64,000 nt of DNA from Paenibacillus sp. FJAT-26967 (lineage in GTDB: Bacteria > Bacillota > Bacilli > Paenibacillales > NBRC-103111), in assembly GCF_001541095.1 (NCBI RefSeq), contig NZ_LMXH01000002.1, positions 758,671 through 822,670 of the forward strand. Reading direction: 5' to 3'. Position numbers and translations under genes: made by a program. Below are positions 43,086 through 50,271 of the stretch, piece by piece. A model generated the notes under the pieces. The model worked only from the letters and a program-made list of their open reading frames with translations, was not told where the DNA came from and did no database searches. How positions within the stretch are numbered: the first letter of the stretch is position 1; every line of letters starts with the position of its first letter.

Positions 43086-43791
43086 TCGGCTTGCGGAGCG
43101 CCTGGCGGCCTTGGACTGGGGGGAGCTGCATCGAACGCTGGACATACAGGGCTACGCGAAGCTGCCCGTGCTGCTAGAACACGATCATTGTCAGGCAATC
43201 ATAAATACGTATGATCAAGAAGAGTGTTTCCGCAGTACGATTAATATGGCGAGATATAGATTCGGAGAAGGGGAGTACAAGTATTACGCCGCTCCGCTGC
43301 CGAATATCCTGCAGCAGCTTCGCGAACGTTTATATCCCCAGCTTGCTATTGCCGCGAACCGGTGGCTGGCATATCTTGGCGGTAAGGGCATTTATCCGGC
43401 AAGTCTGGCGGAATTCCTCAGCCAATGCCATCAGCTGGGCCAGACACGCACTACACCGCTGATTCTAAAGTATGACACCGGGGGATACAATTGTCTGCAT
43501 CAAGATCTCTACGGCGACCTCTCCTTTCCGTTTCAAGTCGTCTTTGCTTTAAATCAGCATGGAACGGATTATACCGGCGGGGAATTTCTGCTGGTGGAGC
43601 AGAGGCCGCGTGCGCAGAGCCGGGGACATGCCATCAATCTGGAGCAGGGGGCCGGACTGATCTTCCCGACACAGCACCGGCCTGCAAAAGGAACGCGCGG
43701 TTACTATAGGATGACAAACCGTCACGGCGTAAGCACCGTTCATTCGGGAACGAGATATAGTGCGGGAATTATTTTTCATGATGCCAAATAA
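43078..43791 (+). CDS. 2OG-Fe(II) oxygenase (Oxygenase-NA/DUF2086-like), probable alkylation-repair partner
   Basis: A 237-residue protein with the facial triad H141-x-D143 (CLHQDLYGD) and H222 (VHSGTRYSAG), and R226 as the 2-oxoglutarate-binding arginine. The GGEFLLVEQRPRAQSR segment is characteristic, as I recall, of the DUF2086 'Oxygenase-NA' family predicted to act on nucleic acids. ATG 43078 overlaps the adaB stop by eight bases. Placement in the ada operon supports oxidative demethylation of alkylated bases, a role like AlkB but in a different family. The activity is inferred, not known. Confidence 0.75.
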   Translation: MYNRLAERLAALDWGELHRTLDIQGYAKLPVLLEHDHCQAIINTYDQEECFRSTINMARYRFGEGEYKYYAAPLPNILQQLRERLYPQLAIAANRWLAYLGGKGIYPASLAEFLSQCHQLGQTRTTPLILKYDTGGYNCLHQDLYGDLSFPFQVVFALNQHGTDYTGGEFLLVEQRPRAQSRGHAINLEQGAGLIFPTQHRPAKGTRGYYRMTNRHGVSTVHSGTRYSAGIIFHDAK

Positions 43792-43813
43792 TTTTTTGCT
43801 ATAAAGTTGGCAC

Positions 43814-43843
43814 TTGACCCGTTCGGTTTGTCCTTGCTATACT
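43814..43843 (+). promoter_or_regulatory. Promoter of the BlaI-like operon
   Basis: TTGACC (43814-43819) and TATACT (43838-43843) are 18 bases apart. The predicted start falls on the first operator palindrome, giving direct autorepression. Confidence 0.75.
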
Positions 43844-43849
43844 TTAGGA

Positions 43850-43864
43850 ACTACAGCCTGTAGT
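43850..43864. promoter_or_regulatory. BlaI-type operator 1
   Basis: ACTACA-GCC-TGTAGT, a perfect 6-3-6 palindrome at the transcription start. It matches the ACTACA/TGTAGT core characteristic of BlaI/MecI/CopY repressors and the other two operators in this locus. Confidence 0.8.
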
Positions 43865-43887
43865 GTAGTTTCTTTTGTGAACATTAA

Positions 43888-43904
43888 CACTACAATGTGT
43901 AGTG
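43888..43904. promoter_or_regulatory. BlaI-type operator 2
   Basis: CACTACA-ATG-TGTAGTG, a perfect 7-3-7 palindrome that abuts the GGAGG of the repressor gene. Confidence 0.8.
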
Positions 43905-43918
43905 GAGGTATGGAGAAC

Positions 43919-44335
43919 ATGAATATCAAGAAATTCAAGTATGATGAAGTCGGGCTGAACCGTTTTTTTGGACCGCTGGAAGCCAAAATTATGGAGCTTC
44001 TCTGGGAAGCGGAAGAATTAAGCATTAAAGAAGTTCAGCAGCGTCTGAAGCAGGACAAGCCTATTAATTTTAATACTGCGATGACGGTGATGAACCGCTT
44101 GGTTGACAAAGGGATCTTACAGAAGAGGGCAGAGGGAAGACTGTCGCTGTTTCGGCCCGTTCAGTCCAAGGAGAAGTTTATTGAAGAGCAGTCCAAGAAA
44201 TTAACAGAGAATCTTCTCGATGAGTTTGGCGGCGTCGTGATCAATCATATGATTGATGTACTGGATGAGGTAGATCAGACTTTGCTGGATAAATTAGAGC
44301 AGAAAATCCAACAGTTGAGAAAGGACAACTTATAA
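43919..44335 (+). CDS. BlaI/MecI-family transcriptional repressor
   Basis: This 138-residue protein has a winged-helix domain (GPLEAKIMELLWEAEELSIKEVQQRL, NTAMTVMNRLVDKGILQKRAEGRLSLFRPV) and a helical dimerisation tail, as in BlaI, MecI and CopY. GGAGG lies ten bases before ATG 43919; an earlier ATG at 43910 is too close to it. It likely binds the three ACTACAnnnTGTAGT palindromes in this locus and is released when the M56 protease encoded downstream is triggered. No beta-lactamase gene is present, so the inducer is unknown. Confidence 0.9.
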   Translation: MNIKKFKYDEVGLNRFFGPLEAKIMELLWEAEELSIKEVQQRLKQDKPINFNTAMTVMNRLVDKGILQKRAEGRLSLFRPVQSKEKFIEEQSKKLTENLLDEFGGVVINHMIDVLDEVDQTLLDKLEQKIQQLRKDNL

Positions 44336-45192
44336 TGAGGTGGAAGAGAAAGTCTTTTTCTATCCTGGTATTAAGTCTTCTTATAGCACTATTGGTATGG
44401 TGCCAGATGGGCATGTACTTGACCCACCTCTTTTTTGGAGTAGATGTCCAAGTAAACTTTTTTAAATTCTGCGTAAGTTTGTTTAAAGAGGAATCGATTT
44501 ATTACTTCTTTGTCGTTGTTCTCTTGAATGCCATTATTGCATATACTTTCCTGGTCACTTTATTTAAGACTGCCGAGCAGCTATGGCTTTCTGTTAAATT
44601 CAAAAAGAAGATCCTGTCCGCCCTTCATCATGATTTAACTCGCGACATCAACGCAAGATATCCCGGACGGGATCAAACGTTGATGATTATCCATCAATCT
44701 CAGCCGCTTGCCTTTACGATGGGGCTGCATAAACCCTGCATCATACTCTCTACCGGATTGATTGAGATGCTGGATGAGGATGAGCTGGAGGCGGTTATCG
44801 AGCACGAGACTTTTCATCAAAAGAATCTGGATCCCTTTAAGATCTTCGTTCTTAAACTAATTTCTCAGGCACTCTGGTTCATCCCCTTAACCAAATGGTC
44901 TTATCATAATTATAAAATCATGAGTGAGTTAATGGCTGATGAATTCGCCATACACAGAACGGGCTCCGAACTAGGATTGAGCAGTGCCCTGTTCAAACTG
45001 ATTAAGAATGCTTGCAGGAGAGAGACAAACGTAACTCTGGTTCATTTTTCACAGGAATCAGTTAATTATAGATTGCAGCAATTGGTTGAACCGCAGAAAA
45101 ATATACCGCTAAGACTGGAAACCGCAGCTATTGTTGTTTCTGTTCAGGTTCTGCTGCTTTTATTGGTTATGGTTATGGTGGCCGTTACGTAA
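44335..45192 (+). CDS. M56-family (BlaR1-like) membrane metalloprotease without sensor domain
   Basis: A 285-residue protein with transmembrane segments near residues 10-28, 55-75 and 260-282, and a zinc protease site EHETFH (H157, E158, H161) followed by a third-ligand region MSELMADEFA. It resembles the protease part of BlaR1/MecR1, which cleaves the cognate repressor, but has no extracellular penicillin-binding domain. It starts on the last base of the repressor stop codon (TAATG). The signal it responds to is not apparent. Confidence 0.85.
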   Translation: MRWKRKSFSILVLSLLIALLVWCQMGMYLTHLFFGVDVQVNFFKFCVSLFKEESIYYFFVVVLLNAIIAYTFLVTLFKTAEQLWLSVKFKKKILSALHHDLTRDINARYPGRDQTLMIIHQSQPLAFTMGLHKPCIILSTGLIEMLDEDELEAVIEHETFHQKNLDPFKIFVLKLISQALWFIPLTKWSYHNYKIMSELMADEFAIHRTGSELGLSSALFKLIKNACRRETNVTLVHFSQESVNYRLQQLVEPQKNIPLRLETAAIVVSVQVLLLLLVMVMVAVT

Positions 45193-45208
45193 ATTTTTTT
45201 ATTAGTTA

Positions 45209-45227
45209 ACACTACATGATGTAGTGT
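45209..45227. promoter_or_regulatory. BlaI-type operator 3
   Basis: ACACTACA-TGA-TGTAGTGT, a perfect 8-3-8 palindrome between the protease and DoxX genes. It has the same core as operators 1 and 2, so the DoxX gene is probably part of the same regulon with its own control point. Confidence 0.8.
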
Positions 45228-45245
45228 AACAGGAGAGGAGAATGA

Positions 45246-45647
45246 ATGATGAAACAAAACCGGGAGATTGGCGCACTTATTTTGCGTGTGGTGTTGGGTA
45301 TTACCTTTTTTGCACATGGATTCGATAAATTTCAAGGGGGGATCGCTAACACAGCCGGGTGGTTCGAAAGTATCGGATTGCCTGGCTTTATGGCTTATGT
45401 CGTCGCCTTAATTGAATTAGTAGGGGGAGCAGCACTAATTGTAGGACTGGGTACGAGAATTGTGTCGGCCTTATTCGTCATCGTCATGCTGGGAGCTACA
45501 ATTAAAGTGAAGCTAGCCGGCGGTTTCTTGGGCGGTTACGAGCTTGATCTTGCCCTGATGGCAATCGCCCTTTATTTCGTGTTAAACGGAAGTGGAAAGT
45601 GGTCCGTGGATTCTGTACTGCCTTCCCGTAATAAACCTACAAATTAA
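45246..45647 (+). CDS. DoxX-family membrane protein
   Basis: This 133-residue protein has four predicted transmembrane helices and the DoxX start GALILRVVLGITFFAHGFDKF, with LIELVGGAALIVGLGTR in the middle. DoxX-like proteins are linked to thiol or redox homeostasis at the membrane in several bacteria. AGGAGAGGAG precedes ATG 45246. A BlaI-type operator lies immediately upstream. Confidence 0.85.
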   Translation: MMKQNREIGALILRVVLGITFFAHGFDKFQGGIANTAGWFESIGLPGFMAYVVALIELVGGAALIVGLGTRIVSALFVIVMLGATIKVKLAGGFLGGYELDLALMAIALYFVLNGSGKWSVDSVLPSRNKPTN

Positions 45648-45660
45648 CGCAGCCAAAATA

Positions 45661-45707
45661 AAAAAGTAAGTTCTTATCTGTCGTATGGATAAGAACTTAC
45701 TTTTTTT
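45661..45707. terminator. Strong bidirectional terminator
   Basis: AAAAAGTAAGTTCTTATC pairs with GATAAGAACTTACTTTTTTT around a nine-base loop. It ends the DoxX transcript and the convergent VOC gene. Confidence 0.92.
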
Positions 45708-45727
45708 AATTTAGGCAGCGGATGCGA

Positions 45728-46144
45728 TTAACCTCGATTAACCGTGCTCTCATCCATATAAACCAGTTCCCATAAGTGGCCGTTAATGTCTTGAAAACTC
45801 CAGCTGTACATAAATCCATGATCGACCCTGTCATTGTAAGCCGCGGCCCCAGCCGCCAACGCTTTCGATACAATCTCATCCACTTGTTCCCTGCTATCTG
45901 CGGATAACGCTACAATAACCTCTGTACTCACAGCCGTATCGGTTATTTGTTTCTTGGTGAACGTCTTGAAGAAATCTTCTACGAGCAGCATAACAAATAT
46001 ATGCTCGCTAATGACCATGCATGTTGCATTCTCATCCGTGAACTGGGGATTGAATTCAAACCCGATTTGTGTGAAAAATTCCACGGTTTTGTTTAAATCT
46101 TTAACCGGTAAATTAACAAAAATTTTATCTGCTTGTAAAGCCAT
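45728..46144 (-). CDS. VOC-family protein (glyoxalase superfamily)
   Basis: A 138-residue single-chain VOC protein beginning MALQADKIFVNLPVKDLNKTVEFF, with FDINGHLWEL-like C-terminal strand (FQDINGHLWELVYMDE). It is of the group often annotated as lactoylglutathione-lyase-like or fosfomycin-resistance-like. Start 46144 is chosen because GAGGTGATTGAGA lies directly upstream. Function not assignable. Confidence 0.8.
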   Translation of the reverse strand: MALQADKIFVNLPVKDLNKTVEFFTQIGFEFNPQFTDENATCMVISEHIFVMLLVEDFFKTFTKKQITDTAVSTEVIVALSADSREQVDEIVSKALAAGAAAYNDRVDHGFMYSWSFQDINGHLWELVYMDESTVNRG

Positions 46145-46684
46145 TCTCAATCACCTCAATGTATAAGATAACTTATTCTACCATTTCCGGAGGGCTAAGA
46201 GTTCTTCTCGATTGCTATTGTTATAGGAATCATGGTGACAAAAATGTAAGGCAACCTGAATTGTTTGAAAGGTTAATTGATGGGACCCACCTCACAGTCC
46301 CGCTAAACTATTGTTATAGAAGCCGGATCAGGGAGAACAGGACAATTTTCTACTTACAAAATAGGAAACGTGGAGTTTTACATATGCGAATAATTAAGCA
46401 AGTTTGTACAAGTGGCGGTACCGATCCTGCCGGTCCCTTGGCCTGTCGTTCTGCTATTCCTCCCGGGTTTGGGGCATGCGCTCTTCATTCTGCCAATCTT
46501 TCAGCTGCTTGTTGGAGCCATTGAGGTGATTCTTATATTCCGGGGATGGCGAACAGACCAGCCGACCCGGGAGATATGGTACTATAATAGAAGAAACAGT
46601 TTCTAAGCGGATGGTCTGGACCCGTGTATAGAGGAGACACCTGCACGAATACCGCACTATATAGGAGCAAGGAAGGTTCAATCG
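46145..46684. other. Intergenic region with a possible membrane-peptide fragment
   Basis: About 540 bases. The only coding-like stretch is a plus-strand frame at 46412-46606 giving VAVPILPVPWPVVLLFLPG, GHALFILPIFQLLVGAI and RGWRTDQPTREIWYY. It is two hydrophobic helices and a polar tail, opened by a GTG without a ribosome site and preceded by an in-frame stop. It may be a decayed membrane-protein gene. TATAAT at 46582-46587 may be the -10 for the methyltransferase gene downstream. Confidence 0.35.
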
Positions 46685-48229
46685 ATGTCATCTACCAAAC
46701 AACACATTTACCGCTTTAGTGAAGCTCCCATTTGGGATATGCAGCGTTCGTATTATGAAGAGCAGGGGATAAGTGCCTGGCAGAGTAAAGAAGTCCCGCA
46801 TTATATAACGAATAATCCCCGCATTGGAGCGGCATATGCTGAGATCATCTTCGGGTTTCTGCAGGACCGTGCCAAGCTTGGCTATGGTTCTGAACCCGTC
46901 ATGATTCTTGAGCTTGGCGCGGGTTCGGGCCGGTTAGCCTCGCATGTTCTCAATGAACTGGACGAACTCAAGGCGTGCGCCGGGTTCGAGCTGCCCTCAT
47001 ACCGCTATGTGATGAGCGATTTGGCAGCTAAGAATCTGGACTACTGGAAGCAGCATCCCCAGCTGAGCGTATTCGAGAAGCAGGGCATTCTAGACTTCGC
47101 GCAATTTGATGCGGTACAGGATGCAGAGCTATATTTGACGCAATCCGGCGAATGCATTCGGCCAGGTGATTTGAAGCAGCCACTGCTCATCATCGCGAAT
47201 TACTTTTTTGACAGTATCCCTCAGGAACTTCTCTATGTAGATGAGGGTTTGATTTATGCATGCGATATTTTGATGCAGATTCCGGAAGGTGAAGCTCCGC
47301 TGCCCCCTTCTGAACGGCTTAAGCAGGTGAACCCTGAGTATCAATATCGCAGAGCGGCTGAATATGAGAGGGCCGATTATCCATATTGCAGCGTTATAGA
47401 GCTGTACCGGAAGGAACTGGAAGACTCTCATGTTCTCTTCCCGGCTGTCGGTCTGGAATGCCTGCAGCGGCTGAATACCTTATCCCAAGAAGGTTTTCTT
47501 CTGCTGACTGCGGATAAGGGCGATCACCGGTTGGAGAACTGGAAATATGCGGAGGCACCTGATCTTGTCCGCCACGGTAGCTTCTCTCTGGAAGCTAACT
47601 ATCATGCGATCGGGCATGTGTATGCTTGCCAAGGCGCTGAAGTTTTATTCACCCCCCACCGCTATAAGCAGTTAAATGTGGGCTGTGTACTCATGCTGAC
47701 AGATCCGGATCGCTATGCACATACCCGGCTTGCTTACCGCCGGTTTGTAAATCGCTTCGGTCCCGATGATTTTTTTAGCTTGAAAAAAGGGCTGGATGAG
47801 CATTTGAATGAAATGGAGCTGTCCCAACTGTTAGCCTTCTGGCGATTAGGCCATTACGATGCAGAACTGTTTCTTCAAAGTACAGGGCGTATCTCGGAAA
47901 TGCTGCCGGAGATCGGGGAAGAAGATGCGTATGCCATTCGTGAAGGCATGCAGCAGATGTGGAAAGGTTACTACAAGGTGGAGGAGAGCAGGGATTTGGC
48001 GGTAGAATGTGCGGAACTGCTGTTTGAGATGGGTTTATTTGCAGATGCGCTTGAATTCTATGAGCGTTCGTCAGGGGAAAGCCCGGCGGGCACCTCTATC
48101 CTGTACAACAGAGCTATTTGCTGCTATGAGACAGGGGATGAAGAGGGAGCCAGGCAATATTCACGAAGTGTTTTAGAACAAGACCCTACGCACGAAGGAG
48201 CCTCTTCCCTCAAGCTGCTTCTACAATAG
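46685..48229 (+). CDS. MidA/NDUFAF7-like SAM methyltransferase with C-terminal TPR region
   Basis: A 514-residue protein. The N-terminal half (to about residue 330) is a SAM-dependent methyltransferase of the MidA/NDUFAF7 group: YITNNPRIGAAYAEII, the SAM loop VMILELGAGSGRLASHVL near 73-90, YRYVMSDLAAKNLDYW, and LLIIANYFFDSIPQELLYV. NDUFAF7 methylates an arginine of respiratory complex I in mitochondria; bacterial roles are unclear. The C-terminal 130 residues contain TPR-like helices (ALEFYERSSGESPAG, NRAICCYETGDEEGARQY). GCAAGGAAGG precedes the ATG. It is monocistronic and ends in a bidirectional terminator. Confidence 0.8.
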   Translation: MSSTKQHIYRFSEAPIWDMQRSYYEEQGISAWQSKEVPHYITNNPRIGAAYAEIIFGFLQDRAKLGYGSEPVMILELGAGSGRLASHVLNELDELKACAGFELPSYRYVMSDLAAKNLDYWKQHPQLSVFEKQGILDFAQFDAVQDAELYLTQSGECIRPGDLKQPLLIIANYFFDSIPQELLYVDEGLIYACDILMQIPEGEAPLPPSERLKQVNPEYQYRRAAEYERADYPYCSVIELYRKELEDSHVLFPAVGLECLQRLNTLSQEGFLLLTADKGDHRLENWKYAEAPDLVRHGSFSLEANYHAIGHVYACQGAEVLFTPHRYKQLNVGCVLMLTDPDRYAHTRLAYRRFVNRFGPDDFFSLKKGLDEHLNEMELSQLLAFWRLGHYDAELFLQSTGRISEMLPEIGEEDAYAIREGMQQMWKGYYKVEESRDLAVECAELLFEMGLFADALEFYERSSGESPAGTSILYNRAICCYETGDEEGARQYSRSVLEQDPTHEGASSLKLLLQ

Positions 48230-48236
48230 AAGAATA

Positions 48237-48270
48237 AAAGAGCCGTATGCACACGCATACGGCTTTTTTG
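48237..48270. terminator. Bidirectional terminator
   Basis: AGCCGTATGC and GCATACGGCT form a perfect 10-bp stem with flanking AAAAG/TTTTTT, between two convergent genes. Confidence 0.9.
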
Positions 48271-48274
48271 AGGT

Positions 48275-49024
48275 TCATTCTTCGTTTTTTTGAATCTTGG
48301 CCGGATTGTTGATTTTGTAAGGCACGGGATGTCTGGTCAGTTTTTTGGCTACAATCTTGGCTTCAAAGGTAATCGTGTCACCGACTTCCAGCTCTAATTT
48401 CTTGAGTGTGGCGCTGTGGCTGGACCAGGCTTCGCCAATAACCGTTTCCGGTTCCACAAGGGCAACCGCTTCGTAGATGACGACTTCATCTTCATTATCG
48501 GAGAAATGGTTAGGCACCGTTGTGAATTCTTTGACGGTAGCCGTCATTTTAACTTTTTCTTCAGGAAGCTGAAGCTTTGGAGGCTTTTCTTTTTTGGCTC
48601 TTTCCTTCTTCGGTGCCGCAGTTTTGGGTTCTTCTATCTTGATTTTCACCGGAGGAGCAGGTGTGGATTCAGATGCTGTCGAAACATCTTCGCTTAGAGC
48701 TTCTAGCGCCGGGTCTAGCGGCTCAGCGGCTTCCTCTGCTGCCGCGGCAGCTCTCTGGGTGTAGTTGGACGCTTGCATTTCTTTCAAATAAGAGGGATGG
48801 ATGCAGTGAAGCTGTTGATTGGGCAACTCAATGACAGCTGTCATTCTGTCGGCATACCCGACAATGCTGCAGGCTACATTCAAACCGTTTCCCTTATAAA
48901 AGAAAGGTTTCATCTTGGCTGCTTTCTCCGAAAGAAGGCCCCATTCTTTGCACCGGTCGATCTGTTCCTCTTCGCTGTCGAAAGCATTGTATGTATCGGG
49001 ACTGATGATAAACGAATAGTTCAA
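48275..49024 (-). CDS. Unknown protein with charged Ala/Lys/Pro-rich linker and OB-like C-terminus
   Basis: This 249-residue protein has an N-terminal globular part (SFIISPDTYNAFDSEEEQIDRC...PSYLKEM, about 85 residues), a low-complexity linker (residues about 88-160) rich in Ala, Glu, Pro and Lys (PKKERAKKEKPPK), and a C-terminal beta-rich part. The C-terminal part contains TVPNHFSDNEDEVVIYEAVAL and GDTITFEAKIVAKKLTRHP, which could be an OB fold. GGCGGAG precedes the ATG at 49024. No family was recognised. The linker suggests a two-domain adaptor or nucleic-acid-associated protein. Confidence 0.7.
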   Translation of the reverse strand: MNYSFIISPDTYNAFDSEEEQIDRCKEWGLLSEKAAKMKPFFYKGNGLNVACSIVGYADRMTAVIELPNQQLHCIHPSYLKEMQASNYTQRAAAAAEEAAEPLDPALEALSEDVSTASESTPAPPVKIKIEEPKTAAPKKERAKKEKPPKLQLPEEKVKMTATVKEFTTVPNHFSDNEDEVVIYEAVALVEPETVIGEAWSSHSATLKKLELEVGDTITFEAKIVAKKLTRHPVPYKINNPAKIQKNEE

Positions 49025-49130
49025 AATTTCTCCGCCTTTCTAGTCAGTTACAAATCTCATACAGAAATTTTATCATTTTTTAGCTTATTTTGCTTCATTG
49101 GATATACTGAGGTAAGAGATCATCAGCCTC

Positions 49131-50027
49131 TCACTCTAATTGCCGCAGCATGCTGACGACACGGTTGACGAAAAGGCCTGCTGCTTTAGAAGTTTGATTC
49201 TCTTTGGACGATACAGACCAGAGATAGGAGATCTTCTGGCTAGGCATTTCTAAAGGAATCGTAATTACATCCCCATTCTCATACATCGTATTTGCCCGGA
49301 AAGAATAATCGGGTCCGAGTGTTACCGCCATATCCTCTTTGACCGCTTGCAGGATGGCTTCGATATTGTTGCTGGTGAACAGCACGTCTACGGAATCGCC
49401 GAGGTCCTTAATGAAATCGATAATGTAGGGATCGTTATAGAGTACGAAAGGCAGATCCGCGAGGGCATCCAGGGACACGGCACGCAGAGAAGCAAGCGGT
49501 GATAGGGCACTTACCCCTAAGACAATATTCCCTTTTACAAGGCGTTCAAATAATAAACCTGCGTTCTTCGGCAAATTTCCTTCATTTAATAAGACAAAGC
49601 CGATATCACTTTCATCCGTTCGTACATTCTCGAGTACCGCATCCGTGCCATGCTCGGATATTTCAAGCTGTATTCCCGGGAATTCTTTCCTTAATCCGAT
49701 TAATACATGTATCAGGAGGGAGATCGGACCGGGAATGGTCGCAATTCGAATTTTAGAATCGTTAATCTCGCTATAGCTTTCGGCTTCAGACTTTAATTCA
49801 TGTATTTGGTTTAAAATGGCCCTTGCTTTGCTAATAATCATGTGGCCTTCGGGCGTCACGACTGCACCGGCACGGGAACGGGAAAAGATGCGGATACCGA
49901 GTTCCTGTTCCAAATACGAGATAGACCGGCTGATTCCTGTCACCGTAATATGGCAGTTCTGAGCGGCTTTCGTAAAGGAACCGCTTTTGGCTACTTCAAC
50001 CAGGTAGGTTAGCTGCTCCAAGTTCAT
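49131..50027 (-). CDS. LysR-family regulator divergent from the CYP102-type P450
   Basis: This 298-residue protein has the LysR helix-turn-helix (LEQLTYLVEVAKSGSFTKAAQNCHITVTGISRSISYLEQELGIRIFSRS) and an effector-binding domain (IRIATIPGPISLLIHVLIGL...). It is transcribed away from the P450-reductase gene across a 244-base intergenic region with a 10-bp inverted repeat, the common arrangement for a LysR activator and its target. Inducing ligand unknown; a fatty acid or related lipid would suit the target. Confidence 0.9.
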   Translation of the reverse strand: MNLEQLTYLVEVAKSGSFTKAAQNCHITVTGISRSISYLEQELGIRIFSRSRAGAVVTPEGHMIISKARAILNQIHELKSEAESYSEINDSKIRIATIPGPISLLIHVLIGLRKEFPGIQLEISEHGTDAVLENVRTDESDIGFVLLNEGNLPKNAGLLFERLVKGNIVLGVSALSPLASLRAVSLDALADLPFVLYNDPYIIDFIKDLGDSVDVLFTSNNIEAILQAVKEDMAVTLGPDYSFRANTMYENGDVITIPLEMPSQKISYLWSVSSKENQTSKAAGLFVNRVVSMLRQLE

Positions 50028-50046
50028 GGGGAACCTTCTTTCATTA

Positions 50047-50096
50047 ACTAAAAGTTAACTTAAGTGAACTATTAGGAAATATAATGAACTTTTAGT
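50047..50096. promoter_or_regulatory. Inverted repeat in the LysR/P450 intergenic region, candidate operator
   Basis: ACTAAAAGTT (50047-50056) is the exact reverse complement of AACTTTTAGT (50087-50096), with the palindrome ACTTAAGT between them. It lies 20 bases from the LysR start and about 175 bases from the P450 start, suitable for autoregulation and activation by the LysR protein. Confidence 0.55.
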
Positions 50097-50271
50097 ATAT
50101 GTTATGATCAATAGGAGGTCAAATCTTAACCTTTTTTACCATAATACCTTAAATTTAAAGGACGAAATCCTGGAATGACCCGGATGCCCGTGAGTGAAAA
50201 GGTGAAGAGGAGGTAAAAGTAGTTAACGACTATCGGATTAATAAGCACCCTTAGAAGCGGAGGATAATGAT

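Noticed and set aside
46159-46524. 121-codon plus-strand ORF in the intergenic region before the methyltransferase
   Set aside because: The composition is irregular, no ribosome site precedes it, and no fold pattern is seen. Only an overlapping hydrophobic stretch in another frame looks remotely coding.
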